In this document: positions 40,947 to 48,103 of the stretch, piece after piece
How positions within the stretch are numbered: position 1 is the stretch's first letter
Layout: every line of letters starts with the position of its first letter
Assembly: GCA_947471565.1 (NCBI GenBank)
Contig: CANIVT010000004.1
Span: 1-64,000, forward strand
From: Spartobacteria bacterium
Lineage (GTDB): Bacteria > Verrucomicrobiota > Verrucomicrobiia > Chthoniobacterales > UBA6821
Direction of reading: 5' to 3'
Length of the DNA: 64,000 nucleotides
Notes under the pieces: generated by a model
Database searches by the model: none
The model's input: the letters and a program-made list of their open reading frames with translations, nothing else
Told to the model about the DNA's origin: nothing
Made by a program: the position numbers and the translations under genes

Positions 40947-42458
40947 CTAATCAATCGGCTTTTCGCCGCCGGTCAAAGGCGCCGGGCTTTCCTGTGCGGG
41001 AACAGGCACGACGGGTGCCTCAGCCGTGGGAGGAGCAGTTACAGTAACAGGCTGCTCGACCGGTGGTGTTGGCGTGGAGGGTGACTCTACGGAAGGCGCC
41101 GAAACCTCCGCAGGAGCAACGACCGGCGGCACGGGGAGAGGAGGTGCTTCCACGACCGGGACCTGGACGGGCGGTGCAAGGGCAGGAGCGGGCGGGGGCA
41201 CCGCTTGAGGAAACACCACGGTCGGCGCGGGGGTAGGCATGGGCGTGGCCACCGGGATCGCCTTGCGGATCGGAACCGGCAGGGCTTTGCGGATGCGGAC
41301 TTTCCTTGGGCGGGGTGTCGGACTTGGAGTCGTGAAGGCGGGAACTGCAGGAGGTGCCGGCGGCGCAGTGAGAGATTGTCCGAGGGCTTCGTTTTCACGG
41401 ATGGCCAGGAGGAGGTTAGCGTCCGAGGCATTCACATGGTAACCCGCACCGAAAGGTAACGATCCGACACGCAGGGGGGATTCGTAGGCCTCGGTCAGCG
41501 CGGGATCCCGCTGAAGTTTGAAAATCGGCAGGGGATCGGTGTAGACGCCGTAGAGCGACAGACGCCACTCGCCCGGCAAAAAACATCGGTAGGGCAGTCC
41601 CGAATCATCCTGCAGGATCAGCTCGGAGGTGCGCGTCAGGAAGTTGCGCGTTTCGGAGAAGGAATCGAGCGGCAGGAGGTAGGAGGCCGCCTTGAGATAG
41701 GAGGCGCCGGGTCCCAGTTCACCGAGCCAAGCAAGAAAACGACGGCACTCCTTGCCGTTGGAGAGATCGGCCTGAAAGTACCAGAGCGTCTGCTGTAGGC
41801 CTCCCGGCCGGTGGTAGACGATGCGGACGCCGGGCGATCCGAACGGCCGCTCCGCCGAGACGGAGTCGATGCTGTTCCCCGTGAGCGCCAGTTCGGTGTA
41901 GAGCACCGGCAGGACACCCCGGAATGCCCCATGCGCGAGCTGGGGCTTCATCTCGGTCGTGATGAAGTAGCCGGCAAAGAAGGAGGTGTGAAGCGCCTCG
42001 TCAAGCGACTGAAGCGCGGGGCCGAGTGCCTCAGGCGCGAGGGCTTCGGGCGGAGGCACCTCGCCGACCGGCTCCAGTCCGCCGAGCACCATCACGCGGG
42101 TGTCGGGGAAGAACGCATAGGCGTTGAGGAAATCGGGCCCGCCAAAAAGATAGCGCAGCACACCCCGGGTCGCCGGATACCGGGCCAGATGATCGGAGGC
42201 CCAACGCTGTATCGCCCCGTAGCGAACCTGCCTGCAGAAGTTCCACTGCTCCTGCAGTGTCTTTTGATGGGCGCGGTATTCCGCCGACTGCTGCAGCGGG
42301 GCGAGGGGACTCTGTCGCGGCAAGAGAATGCCGGCCAGGAACCGGGCCTGTTCCTCAGGCGTCGAGGATCCCGGGCTAGTTTGGGCCTGCGCCGCACACG
42401 CCACGGCCAGCAGGAGGGAAACCGTCACCGTCTTCAGGATGTCGGCCGTGCGGATCAT
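40947..42458 (-). CDS. Exported protein with long proline-rich C-terminal tail, unknown function
   Basis: 503 residues from the ATG at 42458, which overlaps the permease stop by 4 bases. A signal peptide (VTVSLLLAVACAAQA, mature end near QTSPGS) precedes a globular part (about 30-370; LRYLFGGPDFLNAYAFFPDT, SSFFAGYFIT-like segments) that I cannot assign. Residues about 385-503 are Pro/Val/Ala/Thr-rich (PTPRPRKVRIRKALPVPIRK, then PPAPALAPPVQVPVV) and look like an extended wall- or membrane-spanning linker with a basic start. Function unknown. Confidence 0.8.
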   Translation of the reverse strand: MIRTADILKTVTVSLLLAVACAAQAQTSPGSSTPEEQARFLAGILLPRQSPLAPLQQSAEYRAHQKTLQEQWNFCRQVRYGAIQRWASDHLARYPATRGVLRYLFGGPDFLNAYAFFPDTRVMVLGGLEPVGEVPPPEALAPEALGPALQSLDEALHTSFFAGYFITTEMKPQLAHGAFRGVLPVLYTELALTGNSIDSVSAERPFGSPGVRIVYHRPGGLQQTLWYFQADLSNGKECRRFLAWLGELGPGASYLKAASYLLPLDSFSETRNFLTRTSELILQDDSGLPYRCFLPGEWRLSLYGVYTDPLPIFKLQRDPALTEAYESPLRVGSLPFGAGYHVNASDANLLLAIRENEALGQSLTAPPAPPAVPAFTTPSPTPRPRKVRIRKALPVPIRKAIPVATPMPTPAPTVVFPQAVPPPAPALAPPVQVPVVEAPPLPVPPVVAPAEVSAPSVESPSTPTPPVEQPVTVTAPPTAEAPVVPVPAQESPAPLTGGEKPID

Positions 42459-43786
42459 CGTGCGGTGTTGCGGGCGAGCCACGGGTGAATGAGCAGGGGG
42501 ACCAGCAGGATGCCGAGACCTCCGAGCGCCGTCCACGGCCTTGTCGACGCGGAGTAGAGGATCCCGGCAGCGGAGCAGACTAGAAAGATCAGGGGCGGCA
42601 GCGGGAGCAGCGGGCAGCGAAAAAGTCCCTCTCCCGGCGCTCCTGTGCGCACTCGGAGAACCAGCACCCCGGCAACTCCCATCATCAGGCAGAGAAGGAG
42701 CGGAATCTGCGCGAGCACCAACACTCCCTCAAAAGATCCGGCAAGCAGGAGCGCCAGCACAAGGGCGAGTTGGACGAGCATCGCGGGCACCGGAATTCCG
42801 GCAGGTGACCGCCGGGCAAGGAAGCCAAGTGCGGGATAATCCTCGCCGACACGCTGAGTGACGCGCGGTCCGGCCCAGATCATCGCGCTGATCGAGGCCA
42901 GCAGACCGATGGCGATGATCGTCGCCATGGCGCGCCCGCCCTGCTCCCCGAGCAGATGGGATGCCGCGACACTTCCGACATGGAGCACACCGCGCAGATC
43001 ATCCGCAGGTGCCGCTGTGAGAAAGACAGCATTCAGCACGATGTAGAGCATGGTGACCGCCAGCGTTCCGAGCACCAGCGAGAGTCCCACGGCACGCCGT
43101 CCGCTTCGAACCTCCCCGGCCAGATAGGTCGTCGCGTTCCATCCGGAGTAGGCATAGAGAACGAAGAGCAGGGCGATCCCCGAGGTGGGGCGGGCCAGTT
43201 CGTCAAACGATCCACTCCGAGGCAGCAGCACAGCGAGTGAACTGGGATGCAGGAACGCCGCACGGAGCCCGATCCCCACAAAGAGGGAGACGAGCAGGAA
43301 CTTCAGCACGGTCGCGGCATTCTGAACGACCGAGCTCGTCTCCAGCGACCGGAGGTGGAGCAGGGTGATCAGCACGACGGCGAGGAGACCGGGGAGTCTT
43401 TCCGGGCATAGCGGAAACGCGGCGTGGAGATAACTGCCGAAGGCCATCGCCGAGAGGGCGATCGGCGCGGCGAATCCCGCCATCAGAGAAACGCATGCCG
43501 CCATGAAACCGAGTGCGGGATGATAGATCTCCGAGAGATACGTGTATTCTCCGCCGGATCGCGGGATCCGTGCGGAAAGCTCCGCGTAGGAGAGGGCTCC
43601 GCACAGCGAGATCAGGCCACCCAGTCCCCAGAGCACGAGGATCGAGAATCCGCTGCGTAGATCCTGAAGCTGGAACCCGAGACTCGTGTAGACCCCGGTG
43701 CCGACCATCGTCGCGGTGACGAGCGCCACGCAGGTCGCCAGGCCAACCTCCCGTCGGACGGGTGAGGCAATCATTCCGGAAGGCAT
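42455..43786 (-). CDS. APC-superfamily amino acid permease
   Basis: 443 residues with about 12 membrane segments. The first helix region TATMVGTGVYTSLGFQL carries the unwound glycine-rich substrate site of the APC fold, followed by ARIPRSGGEYTYLSEIYHP, the conserved loop before helix 3. It resembles basic/neutral amino acid transporters (LAT/YfnA-like); the substrate is not predictable. It is the first gene of a two-gene unit with the proline-rich protein. Confidence 0.9.
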   Translation of the reverse strand: MPSGMIASPVRREVGLATCVALVTATMVGTGVYTSLGFQLQDLRSGFSILVLWGLGGLISLCGALSYAELSARIPRSGGEYTYLSEIYHPALGFMAACVSLMAGFAAPIALSAMAFGSYLHAAFPLCPERLPGLLAVVLITLLHLRSLETSSVVQNAATVLKFLLVSLFVGIGLRAAFLHPSSLAVLLPRSGSFDELARPTSGIALLFVLYAYSGWNATTYLAGEVRSGRRAVGLSLVLGTLAVTMLYIVLNAVFLTAAPADDLRGVLHVGSVAASHLLGEQGGRAMATIIAIGLLASISAMIWAGPRVTQRVGEDYPALGFLARRSPAGIPVPAMLVQLALVLALLLAGSFEGVLVLAQIPLLLCLMMGVAGVLVLRVRTGAPGEGLFRCPLLPLPPLIFLVCSAAGILYSASTRPWTALGGLGILLVPLLIHPWLARNTAR

Positions 43787-43848
43787 CGCGGGATTTAATC
43801 AGAGTTTCCCAAGCTTGGCACGGCCGCCGTGCCGCCCTACAAAGCGGC

Positions 43849-44253
43849 ATGACCCTGCGCCTGCTCCTCTCCCTCCTCATCACCAGTTTCCTGCTTACCG
43901 GCTGTGTCTCCAACCTCCAGCGCAAGGAACAGTATCTCCGCGAGGCGGGCTTCAAGGCCATCACGCCGACCACCCCCGCTCAGATCGCCAAGGTGCAGTC
44001 GCTCCCGCAGGGGCATCTCCGCCAATACACCCGCAAGGGACAGACCTACTTCGTCCTCGCCGATGCGAAGAAAAACCTCCTGCTCGTCGGCAACAACGCC
44101 CGCTTCGAGCGCTACCAGCAGATCCTCTACACCAAGAAGGTCGACCCGGCGATCGCCCAGGAACAGACCGACCGGATGATCGAGAACGATTGGGGTGGCT
44201 GGGACGGGATGATGGATCCCTTCTTCTTTGGCGGCCCGATGATGTTCTATTGA
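43849..44253 (+). CDS. Small lipoprotein, unknown function
   Basis: 134 residues from the ATG at 43849. A short signal segment ends in lipobox LLTGC (cysteine 19). The rest is mostly charged and helical (LQRKEQYLREAGFKAITPTT; AQIAKVQSLPQGHLRQYTRK) and ends in a Gly/Met/Phe-rich tail (WDGMMDPFFFGGPMMFY). The first part recalls small lipoproteins with SHOCT-like or DUF4148-like folds, but I do not recognise a family. A terminator hairpin follows 7 bases after its stop. Confidence 0.75.
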   Translation: MTLRLLLSLLITSFLLTGCVSNLQRKEQYLREAGFKAITPTTPAQIAKVQSLPQGHLRQYTRKGQTYFVLADAKKNLLLVGNNARFERYQQILYTKKVDPAIAQEQTDRMIENDWGGWDGMMDPFFFGGPMMFY

Positions 44254-44260
44254 TCCGGTT

Positions 44261-44304
44261 GATCCGTCCGAAAGGTCGGATCAGGGAGCTGGAAGTTGGG
44301 AGCT
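44261..44304 (+). terminator. Hairpin plus short-period repeat after the lipoprotein gene
   Basis: GATCCG-T-CC-GAAA-GG-T-CGGATC at 44261-44282, a strong stem with a GNRA-type loop, followed by an AGCTGGAAGTTGGGAGC repeat at 44285-44304. No T-run follows directly. Likely ends the lipoprotein transcript. Confidence 0.5.
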
Positions 44305-44382
44305 TTGTGCGTGGCCCTTCAGACGCAATTTAAACACCAGCCCGGTTGATTTTTTGTAATTCCAGTCTTAGGTATTAGTCCC

Positions 44383-44619
44383 ATGAGTATTGCTGAAATC
44401 GTAGAAGAACTTCCGAAGCTGTCGGCTGAGGATAGGGATGAGCTTCGGCTTCGGCTCCTCGAATTAGATCGAGAGATCTGGACCGATGCTTCGGATCCAC
44501 TGACGGACTCGGAGAAGGCACTGCTGGATGCTCGTCTTGCCGCATACAGGAAGGATCCCGATGCCGGCAGTTCTTGGGAGGATGTCGAGTCGCGCCTGTT
44601 GGTGACGCTCGGAAAATGA
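44383..44619 (+). CDS. Antitoxin of a ParE-type toxin-antitoxin module
   Basis: 78-residue acidic, helical protein: IVEELPKLSAEDRDELRLRL and LTDSEKALLDARLAAYRKDP resemble the addiction-module component family (TIGR02574), with no clear DNA-binding ribbon. Its stop overlaps the start of a ParE/RelE-fold toxin gene (ATGA), the usual antitoxin-first layout. It should bind and neutralise the toxin. Confidence 0.85.
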   Translation: MSIAEIVEELPKLSAEDRDELRLRLLELDREIWTDASDPLTDSEKALLDARLAAYRKDPDAGSSWEDVESRLLVTLGK

Positions 44620-44927
44620 CCCGAAGGGTCATCATCCGCAGTGAAGCGGAAGAAGATCTTCTGGAGGGTGCCCTCTGGTATGAGAGTCTTGAGGGGGGGT
44701 TAGGGAAGGATTTTCTTTTTGAGATACGCGCGGCGATTCATCGCACTGCTGAAAATCCCCTCCTTTATCCCAGCCTCCGCGCCAACCCGGATGTTCGCAG
44801 AGTTCTTACCCGCAGATTCAAATACCGGATCTTCTACATCCTGAGATCGGATGCGATTGTCGTTTTCGCCATCCTTCATGCCGCACGCCATGACAGGCGG
44901 TGGATCGGCAGAGTCGACGAGGCATAG
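44616..44927 (+). CDS. ParE/RelE-fold toxin
   Basis: 103 residues from the ATG overlapping the antitoxin stop. IIRSEAEEDLLEGALWYESL, ENPLLYPSL and VRRVLTRRFKYRIFYILR with VVFAILHAARHDRRW are characteristic of ParE-like toxins (RelE/ParE superfamily). The C-terminal H..R.....R residues are conserved in this group. Whether it acts on gyrase (ParE) or ribosome-bound mRNA (RelE) cannot be decided from sequence. Confidence 0.88.
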   Translation: MTRRVIIRSEAEEDLLEGALWYESLEGGLGKDFLFEIRAAIHRTAENPLLYPSLRANPDVRRVLTRRFKYRIFYILRSDAIVVFAILHAARHDRRWIGRVDEA

Positions 44928-44969
44928 GGCGTAGCGCTTTCTCCCTTCCTTATTTGTAGTATCCCGCGT

Positions 44970-45539
44970 ATGAGCACCCCGCGCATCCTCGCCTTTGGCG
45001 GAAGCCTCCGCCGTGATTCCTTGAACCAGAAACTCGTCGCCATCGCCGCCGAGGGGGCACGCGAGGCCGGTGCCGAAGTGACGCTCATCGAACTGCGTGA
45101 TTTCCCGATGCCGCTGTTCGACCAGGACCTCGAGGGGGAGATCGGCAAGCCGGAGGAGGCTAAGCGTCTCAAGGAACTCTTCCTCGGGCATCAGGGACTC
45201 CTGATTGCCTCGCCGGAGTACAGCAGCTCCTACTCCGCCGCGCTGAAGAACGCCATCGACTGGGTCTCCCGTGGCGATAGCCCCGACGAGCCACCCCTCT
45301 CTGCCCTCGCGGGAAAGAGTGCCGTCATCATGGCGACCTCACCCGGAGGACTCGGCGGCCTGCGCGGGCTGGTTCCCCTGCGGATGCTCCTCGGGAATCT
45401 CGGCATCACCCTGCTTCCTGATCAGATCGCCATCCCCTCGGCCTTTCAGGCCTTCGGACCGGACGGCCACCTCATCGATCCCAAGCAGGAAGCGAAGGTG
45501 AAAGCCCTCGGTGCAGCGCTAGCGGTGCAGTTGAAGTAG
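44970..45539 (+). CDS. NAD(P)H-dependent FMN reductase (flavodoxin-like)
   Basis: 189-residue flavodoxin-fold protein. The FMN phosphate loop is GGSLRRDSLNQKL; LLIASPEYSSSYSAALKNAID and SPGGLGGLRG are the other flavin-site segments. Related enzymes reduce FMN, quinones, azo dyes or chromate. Its physiological substrate is unknown. Not obviously part of the preceding toxin-antitoxin unit (42-base gap). Confidence 0.92.
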   Translation: MSTPRILAFGGSLRRDSLNQKLVAIAAEGAREAGAEVTLIELRDFPMPLFDQDLEGEIGKPEEAKRLKELFLGHQGLLIASPEYSSSYSAALKNAIDWVSRGDSPDEPPLSALAGKSAVIMATSPGGLGGLRGLVPLRMLLGNLGITLLPDQIAIPSAFQAFGPDGHLIDPKQEAKVKALGAALAVQLK

Positions 45540-45580
45540 CAACTCGTTTGATTCGCGGCTGAACTGGAATCTGCCATCCC

Positions 45581-45596
45581 ACGCGCCTCTGCGTGA
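45581..45596. terminator. Hairpin between convergent genes, derived from the 8-nt repeat
   Basis: CACGC-GCCTCT-GCGTG in the 77-base gap between the FMN reductase and Fic genes. Its sequence belongs to the CGCAGAG repeat family. A bidirectional terminator is plausible but the T-run is weak. Confidence 0.4.
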
Positions 45597-45616
45597 GTCG
45601 TAGTTTAAAGCGTTGT

Positions 45617-46687
45617 TTATCGAAGGGAGACGTTGCTCAGGAGTTGGAATAGGGGCTCATTGATGAAAAAGTTCGACTTCCCCCTCTTCTCTTTGCGGAG
45701 GATTCCTTCGGCGACGAGCTGCTCCAGATATTTCGATGCGGTGACACGCGAGACTCCGAGATCCTTCTCCACGAACTCGATCTTCGTGTAGGGATGGTGG
45801 AAGAGATTGTTGAGCAGATCCTGCGAATAGATTTTCTCAAGCCGCGTCCGGATCCGCTCCTTCGTCTCCTGCATGAGATCGCGGAGCGACTTCACCAGGG
45901 CGATCTCACTCCGGGCGGTCATGGAGACGCCACGGACCATGTAGAGACACCACTCCTTCCAGAGTCCCTTGTCCCGGGCTTCCTGCAGGAGCCTGTAGTA
46001 TTCCCCCTTGGTCGTGGTGATGTAGCGGCTTAGGTAGAGCACAGGGAGATCGAGGAGCCCCTCCCTCTGCAGGATCAACAAATTCAGGATACGCCCCGCC
46101 CGACCGTTCCCATCGTAGAAGGGATGAATGCTCTCGAACTGGTGATGGGCGATTGCCATGCGAAGGATCGGGTTCAGATCATCCTCGGCATGGAGAAATG
46201 AGATGAGGTTGTCCATCAGTGCCTCCACCTCGGCGGCGCTTTGCGGTGGCTCATAGACAATCCGGCCTGTGGCGGGATTTTTCAGAACAGTTCCGGGGAG
46301 TTTCCGTAGGCCTGCCTTTCTCGGTTCGATCCGCGCCTGCACATCCAGCAGCGTTTTCAGCCGGATCAGACCGCTCTGACGGACATCATCGAATCCCACT
46401 TGCAGGGCCTCGACATAGTGACGCACCTCCTTCACAGCACCGGGAGCAGCCTCCTCCTCACGGTCCGCGAAGATCTCATCGTGGCTCGTGATGATATTCT
46501 CGATCTCGGAGCTGTCCTTGGCCTCCTGAATGGCGAGCGAGTTGATCAGCATCGACTGGTTCGGCAGGGCTTCGCAGAGCCCCTTTAGCTCCGCAAGATG
46601 GCGCTCTGCCTCGGCAACAGCCATCCAGACCTCTCGGCAATCGAGCATCGAGAGATCAGAGATGGGAAGAGGAGATAGCGTGGACAT
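45617..46687 (-). CDS. Fic-domain protein with built-in inhibitory helix and C-terminal winged helix
   Basis: 356 residues from the ATG at 46687. The N-terminal inhibitory motif is complete: S59-S60-E61-I62-E63-N64 fits (S/T)xxxE(G/N). The catalytic Fic motif HPFYDGNGRAGR is at 188-199. A C-terminal winged-helix region (FHHPYTKIEFVEKDLGVSRVTASKYLEQL) would bind DNA or a partner. This is the class II Fic layout, with AMP transfer expected to be blocked until inhibition is released. Many such proteins carry their own antitoxin helix, so a separate partner is not needed. A small gene lies divergently. Confidence 0.93.
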   Translation of the reverse strand: MSTLSPLPISDLSMLDCREVWMAVAEAERHLAELKGLCEALPNQSMLINSLAIQEAKDSSEIENIITSHDEIFADREEEAAPGAVKEVRHYVEALQVGFDDVRQSGLIRLKTLLDVQARIEPRKAGLRKLPGTVLKNPATGRIVYEPPQSAAEVEALMDNLISFLHAEDDLNPILRMAIAHHQFESIHPFYDGNGRAGRILNLLILQREGLLDLPVLYLSRYITTTKGEYYRLLQEARDKGLWKEWCLYMVRGVSMTARSEIALVKSLRDLMQETKERIRTRLEKIYSQDLLNNLFHHPYTKIEFVEKDLGVSRVTASKYLEQLVAEGILRKEKRGKSNFFINEPLFQLLSNVSLR

Positions 46688-46718
46688 AGAAAGAAACTGC
46701 CAGAATCTTTTCACGAAT

Positions 46719-46776
46719 CACATAATGTGTAAAGAAAAGCTCTTATTCTATGCGTGATTCCTGCTTCATGCATAGA
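46719..46776. promoter_or_regulatory. Two dyads in the Fic/small-gene divergent region
   Basis: CACAT-A-ATGTG (46719-46729) and an inverted repeat TCTATGC (46747-46753)/GCATAGA (46770-46776) with a 16-base centre lie between the divergent Fic and small genes, the right place for a shared operator. The winged helix of the Fic protein is a possible reader; nothing in the sequence proves this. Confidence 0.35.
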
Positions 46777-46806
46777 ACATGGCGTCCGCATCGATACACT
46801 CGGGAG

Positions 46807-46998
46807 ATGCTGGATCACTATGATTTCAGCAAGGGAGTGCGCGGCAAGTGCGCGAAGCGGGTTGCACAGGGAACGAATCTTGTCCTCCTCGAGCCCGATG
46901 TGGCAAAGGCCTTGCCCGATGCCGCTTCGGTCAACGAAACATTGCGTACCCTTGCTGGAATCATCCGCCGGCAGAAAAAAGTCGCCGCTACTCGCTGA
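46807..46998 (+). CDS. Small protein of unknown function
   Basis: 63 residues if started at the ATG at 46807: MLDHYDFSKGVRGKCAKR then NLVLLEPDVAKALPDAASVN and a basic helical end TLRTLAGIIRRQKK. The YDFSKGVRGK opening recalls a common family of short proteins encoded next to toxin genes, sometimes antitoxins. An in-frame ATG at 46750 gives 82 residues. GGGAG directly abuts the 46807 ATG, too close for a normal ribosome binding site, so the start is unsettled. Confidence 0.6.
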   Translation: MLDHYDFSKGVRGKCAKRVAQGTNLVLLEPDVAKALPDAASVNETLRTLAGIIRRQKKVAATR

Positions 46999-47055
46999 AC
47001 TTTTCAGCTGCCATAGGACACTTGGTGTCCGAGTTAGTGGGTAGGATGGGGGTCT

Positions 47056-47361
47056 ATGAAAACTCCACTCCACCTCGCATTCCTCTCATTCCTAGCCGCC
47101 GCATCCCTGCATGCCGGCGATCCGACCACCACCGTTGCCATTCAGCAGGCACTCGCCACTCCCCGTGACGGCGTCTCCCGCCAGCAAGTGGTCAATAACT
47201 TCAACTCCGGCGGCTTCGCCACGGTGAATACCGACGGGCGCGGTAACGCTGTTATCTTCGCTCCCAAGGAGACCATCTACGTCCAGCCGTCGCCCTTGGG
47301 TGGGGTGAGCTTCTTCTCCACAGGTACGGCCCGGCCCAACTGCGCTGTGGAGTGTCCGTGA
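47056..47361 (+). CDS. Small secreted protein
   Basis: 101 residues with a clear signal peptide (MKTPLHLAFLSFLAAASLHA, cut before GDPTTT). The mature part has TVAIQQALATPRDGVSRQQV, NNFNSGGFATVNTDGRGNAV and two cysteines near the C terminus. I do not recognise the family. It may be a periplasmic or cell-surface protein. Confidence 0.7.
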   Translation: MKTPLHLAFLSFLAAASLHAGDPTTTVAIQQALATPRDGVSRQQVVNNFNSGGFATVNTDGRGNAVIFAPKETIYVQPSPLGGVSFFSTGTARPNCAVECP

Positions 47362-47542
47362 GCGATAGAGGAAAAAGGCGTAGCCACAAAAGGCACAAGA
47401 AACACAAAAGTATGAGCTGCTACCAACCTAGACTTAACTCCTTTAGGCTGCACTCGATGGTACTCAAAATCCCTGTGCATTCTGTGCATCTTGTGGCCAT
47501 GCATCAGTCAACGCTAAGCACCGAAGGAGTGAGTGAATCAAA

Positions 47543-48058
47543 ATGAAGAGCATGAAGCTGATGGCGGAGGGATTGGGGAGACCCGCTGTTTGGATTGCCG
47601 GGGTGCAGAAGCGATTCGGCCTGCCCGGGCTGGAGATCTATCCCGAGGGGTATGAATCCTTTTTGCGGAAGATCGTCCATCTGCGTGTGCTTGGCGTGAG
47701 CGAGGAGACGCTTCGGGAGTTCTGGGCGGTCGAGCGGAAGCTCATCGAGGTCCTCCATCTCGATCCGCAGAGCTCCCCGACTTGGATGGTCGATGCCTGT
47801 GCCTATCCCGCCGATCCCGATCGCCGACTCCTGCTCTCCAATATCGATCTTGGGTTCCCGCTACCTGCAACAGACCTTCAGATCGGCCTGAACTTCGCGG
47901 CCTCCGCACCAGAACTCTTCGCCGGGAAAGAGATGGGCGAGGACGCCCTACGGCTGCTCAGCGACTACCGCACCCGCCTCACGGCGATCCGCTCCACCGT
48001 GGCCTCGGAATCCCTCATCCTTCCCGCCGCCGTCAAGTGGGGGAAGGGGTTGGTTTAA
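47543..48058 (+). CDS. Protein of unknown function
   Basis: 171 residues: AVWIAGVQKRFGLPGLEIYP, then FLRKIVHLRVLGVSEETLRE and FWAVERKLIEVLHLDPQSS form a helical N-terminal half; the second half contains LLLSNIDLGFPLPATDLQIG and ends VASESLILPAAVKWGKGLV. The N-terminal helices resemble the MerR-like tail-and-turn of some small regulators, but a recognition helix is not evident. Its TAA stop lies inside a repeat (TTTAATATGGAA). Preceded by a 180-base gap without a gene. Confidence 0.65.
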   Translation: MKSMKLMAEGLGRPAVWIAGVQKRFGLPGLEIYPEGYESFLRKIVHLRVLGVSEETLREFWAVERKLIEVLHLDPQSSPTWMVDACAYPADPDRRLLLSNIDLGFPLPATDLQIGLNFAASAPELFAGKEMGEDALRLLSDYRTRLTAIRSTVASESLILPAAVKWGKGLV

Positions 48059-48082
48059 TATGGAAAGCAGGAAGACAGGAAG
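48055..48082 (-). repeat. ATATGGAA...CAGGAAG short-period repeat
   Basis: TTAATATGGAAAGCAGGAAG followed by ACAGGAAG, a reverse-oriented member of the family at 39906-39935 and 50096-50124. It supplies the stop codon of the upstream gene. Confidence 0.55.
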
Positions 48083-48103
48083 TTAACTGTAGGTTTCTGT
48101 CTT

